NCBI GenBank assembly: GCA_009784025.1
Contig: WQVK01000008.1
Coordinates: forward strand, 1-62,673
DNA: 62,673 nt
Direction: 5' to 3'
Origin: Defluviitaleaceae bacterium
GTDB lineage: Bacteria > Bacillota > Clostridia > Lachnospirales > WQUN01
In this document: piece after piece, positions 61,852-62,673 of the stretch
How positions within the stretch are numbered: the first letter of the stretch is position 1
How the letters are laid out: every line of letters begins with the position of its first letter
The notes under the pieces: model-generated
Seen by the model: the letters and a program-made list of their open reading frames with translations, nothing else
The model's database searches: none
What the model was told of the DNA's origin: nothing
Position numbers and translations under genes: made by a program

Positions 61852-62103
61852 ATGACATATGCGATAATTTCTGATATCCATGGCAACTTGCCCGCCTTCG
61901 AGGCTGTACTGGCCGATGCACGGGCTTATAACGTGGATATGTACTTGCTTGTTGGTGATTATACCAACGGCTTCCCTTGGGGGGCTGGGGTGATAAAGCG
62001 CATTCGTGGGCTGAAGATACTTCTTGTAAGATGTTACCATATAAACAAAAAATGCGGATGCAAATTGCAACCGCATTTTTTTATGCAACTAAAACTTTGG
62101 TAA
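61852..62103 (+). pseudogene. Truncated calcineurin-like metallophosphoesterase
   Basis: TTGGAGG precedes ATG 61852. Residues TYAIISDIHGNLPAFEAVLA and YLLVGDYTNGFPWG match the first two metal-binding blocks (D-x-H, GD) of the family, then homology ends near LKILLV and the frame runs through a terminator hairpin to about 84 residues. The catalytic His blocks are absent, so it is a remnant of a protein of about 200-300 residues. Confidence 0.7.
62046..62082. terminator. Bidirectional terminator
   Basis: AAAAAATGCGGATGCAA / TTGCAACCGCATTTTTTT, between the phosphoesterase remnant and the ferredoxin gene. Confidence 0.8.
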
Positions 62104-62598
62104 CATATACTGCCATCTTGGCCTTGCATGGAAAAACACTGTTATCGCACGCTGTGGGCATAGATTTACACAGCGGTAACATGATGTGCAATTATGGTTT
62201 TGTGTTATTTTACCCTGGCTTTTATTTAGGTTTTTCATTGGGCAGTTTTTTTCACATGCGCCGCATAGATTGCAATCACTTGTGATGCGCACATCATTTT
62301 TGGCTTTATGTTCCATTTTGCCCGGGATTGCGGCTACACTCCGGCTATCGCCCTGCCATGGCAGGCCCTGGGCTTTACCGCTTAGCCTAGATAATGCAGT
62401 AAACCCGCGCTTCAGCACCCTGCCGTTTTTTATATCTTGGCAGATTCTATTCAGCTTTTTATCTGCCCGGGCTAGGCTTCTTTTTACGCCGCCGGGGGTT
62501 GGTTTTGGCAGGATTAGCACATTGCATACATTGTTGGGCATAAGCAGATGCTCTGGGGCGCCCGTAAGGGCTTTGTAGTACCGCTCGTATGTGAGCAT
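62089..62598 (-). CDS. EFR1-like ferredoxin, C-terminal portion
   Basis: 169 residues. Two [4Fe-4S] motifs, CNLCGACEKNCP and CTSCYRCVNLCP, preceded by MPNNVCNVLILPKP and RGFTALSRLSGKAQ as in EFR1-type flavodoxin-ferredoxin fusions. The flavodoxin half (about 90 residues) is missing: the same frame has a TAA about 27 nt before ATG 62598, and the window ends soon after. Either an N-terminally truncated gene or a frameshifted one. Confidence 0.65.
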   Translation of the reverse strand: MLTYERYYKALTGAPEHLLMPNNVCNVLILPKPTPGGVKRSLARADKKLNRICQDIKNGRVLKRGFTALSRLSGKAQGLPWQGDSRSVAAIPGKMEHKAKNDVRITSDCNLCGACEKNCPMKNLNKSQGKITQNHNCTSCYRCVNLCPQRAITVFFHARPRWQYMLPKF

Positions 62599-62673
62599 TG
62601 GAGTAGAGAGAACTCCAACTGGTTATCCGACTTACCCGCAACCGAAAGGCCAAGGGGAACATAGCCTGTCGGA

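Overview
The window looks like chromosomal DNA of an anaerobic, spore-forming member of the Clostridia. The evidence is a SCIFF precursor with its radical SAM maturase, a SpoVD-type penicillin-binding protein, a CwlD-type amidase, a spore-type GH18 protein, a GPR-site (TEFA) small spore protein, the yloU-fakA-recG and cmk-plsC-rpsA gene orders, a giant 2-hydroxyacyl-CoA dehydratase activase, and a class A RNase P RNA. No genus can be assigned from the sequence alone.

Layout. 0-5 kb: the last 30 residues of a tyrosine recombinase, an oxidoreductase, a 43-residue SASP-like gene, and a large pilin/adhesin-like gene split by repeat DNA. 5-17 kb (mostly minus strand): yebC, the SCIFF pair, spoVD, an S41 protease, an ABC exporter, a YgiQ radical SAM gene carrying an in-frame palindromic insertion, and a GH43 xylosidase inactivated by one amber codon. 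17-29 kb: a methyltransferase, a small radical SAM protein overlapping the wreck of a 5'-3' exonuclease gene, an aminotransferase, GNAT, ald, a cwlD-like amidase, a membrane protein, an SGNH hydrolase, a MerR regulator and a C11 protease. 29-37 kb (plus): glgP, GH18, a chemotaxis receptor and a DNA glycosylase. 37-50 kb (minus): an M23 peptidase, the CoA-dehydratase activase, a DUF1854/ABC pair, recG, fakA and yloU. 50-56 kb (plus): zinc phospholipase-like gene, BaiN-like flavoprotein, cmk, plsC, rpsA, rnpB and tRNA-Ser. 56-62.7 kb: a fold-back repeat, a lipoprotein, a blaI-blaR1 pair and a decaying right end with truncated genes.

The strongest signal not explained by genes is a dense set of palindromic repeat families in almost every intergenic gap. 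(A) A 27-bp palindrome, CAGTTGGTCG...CGACCAACTG, occurs eight times; its flanking bases differ between copies yet stay self-complementary, and one copy lies in frame inside ygiQ, as Rickettsia palindromic elements do. (B) A MITE-like element of about 115 bp with TATAGTGAAATAA...GGTCTCGCC inverted ends occurs six times, some copies deleted. (C) A hairpin element beginning TAGAGTTCTTCTGAAAT includes two identical 62-bp copies 18.7 kb apart. (D) A 37-bp palindrome, CAAATCAACT...AGTTGATTTG, has compensatory changes. Several genes (the SCIFF maturase, a methyltransferase, the M23 peptidase and the amidase) take their stop codon from the end of such a repeat. No CRISPR array, rRNA gene or intact transposase was seen.

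Most core genes look intact and housekeeping-like. The repeats have also damaged genes: the pilin-like gene is split by one. Other pseudogenes (GH43, exonuclease, phosphoesterase) come from ordinary decay.
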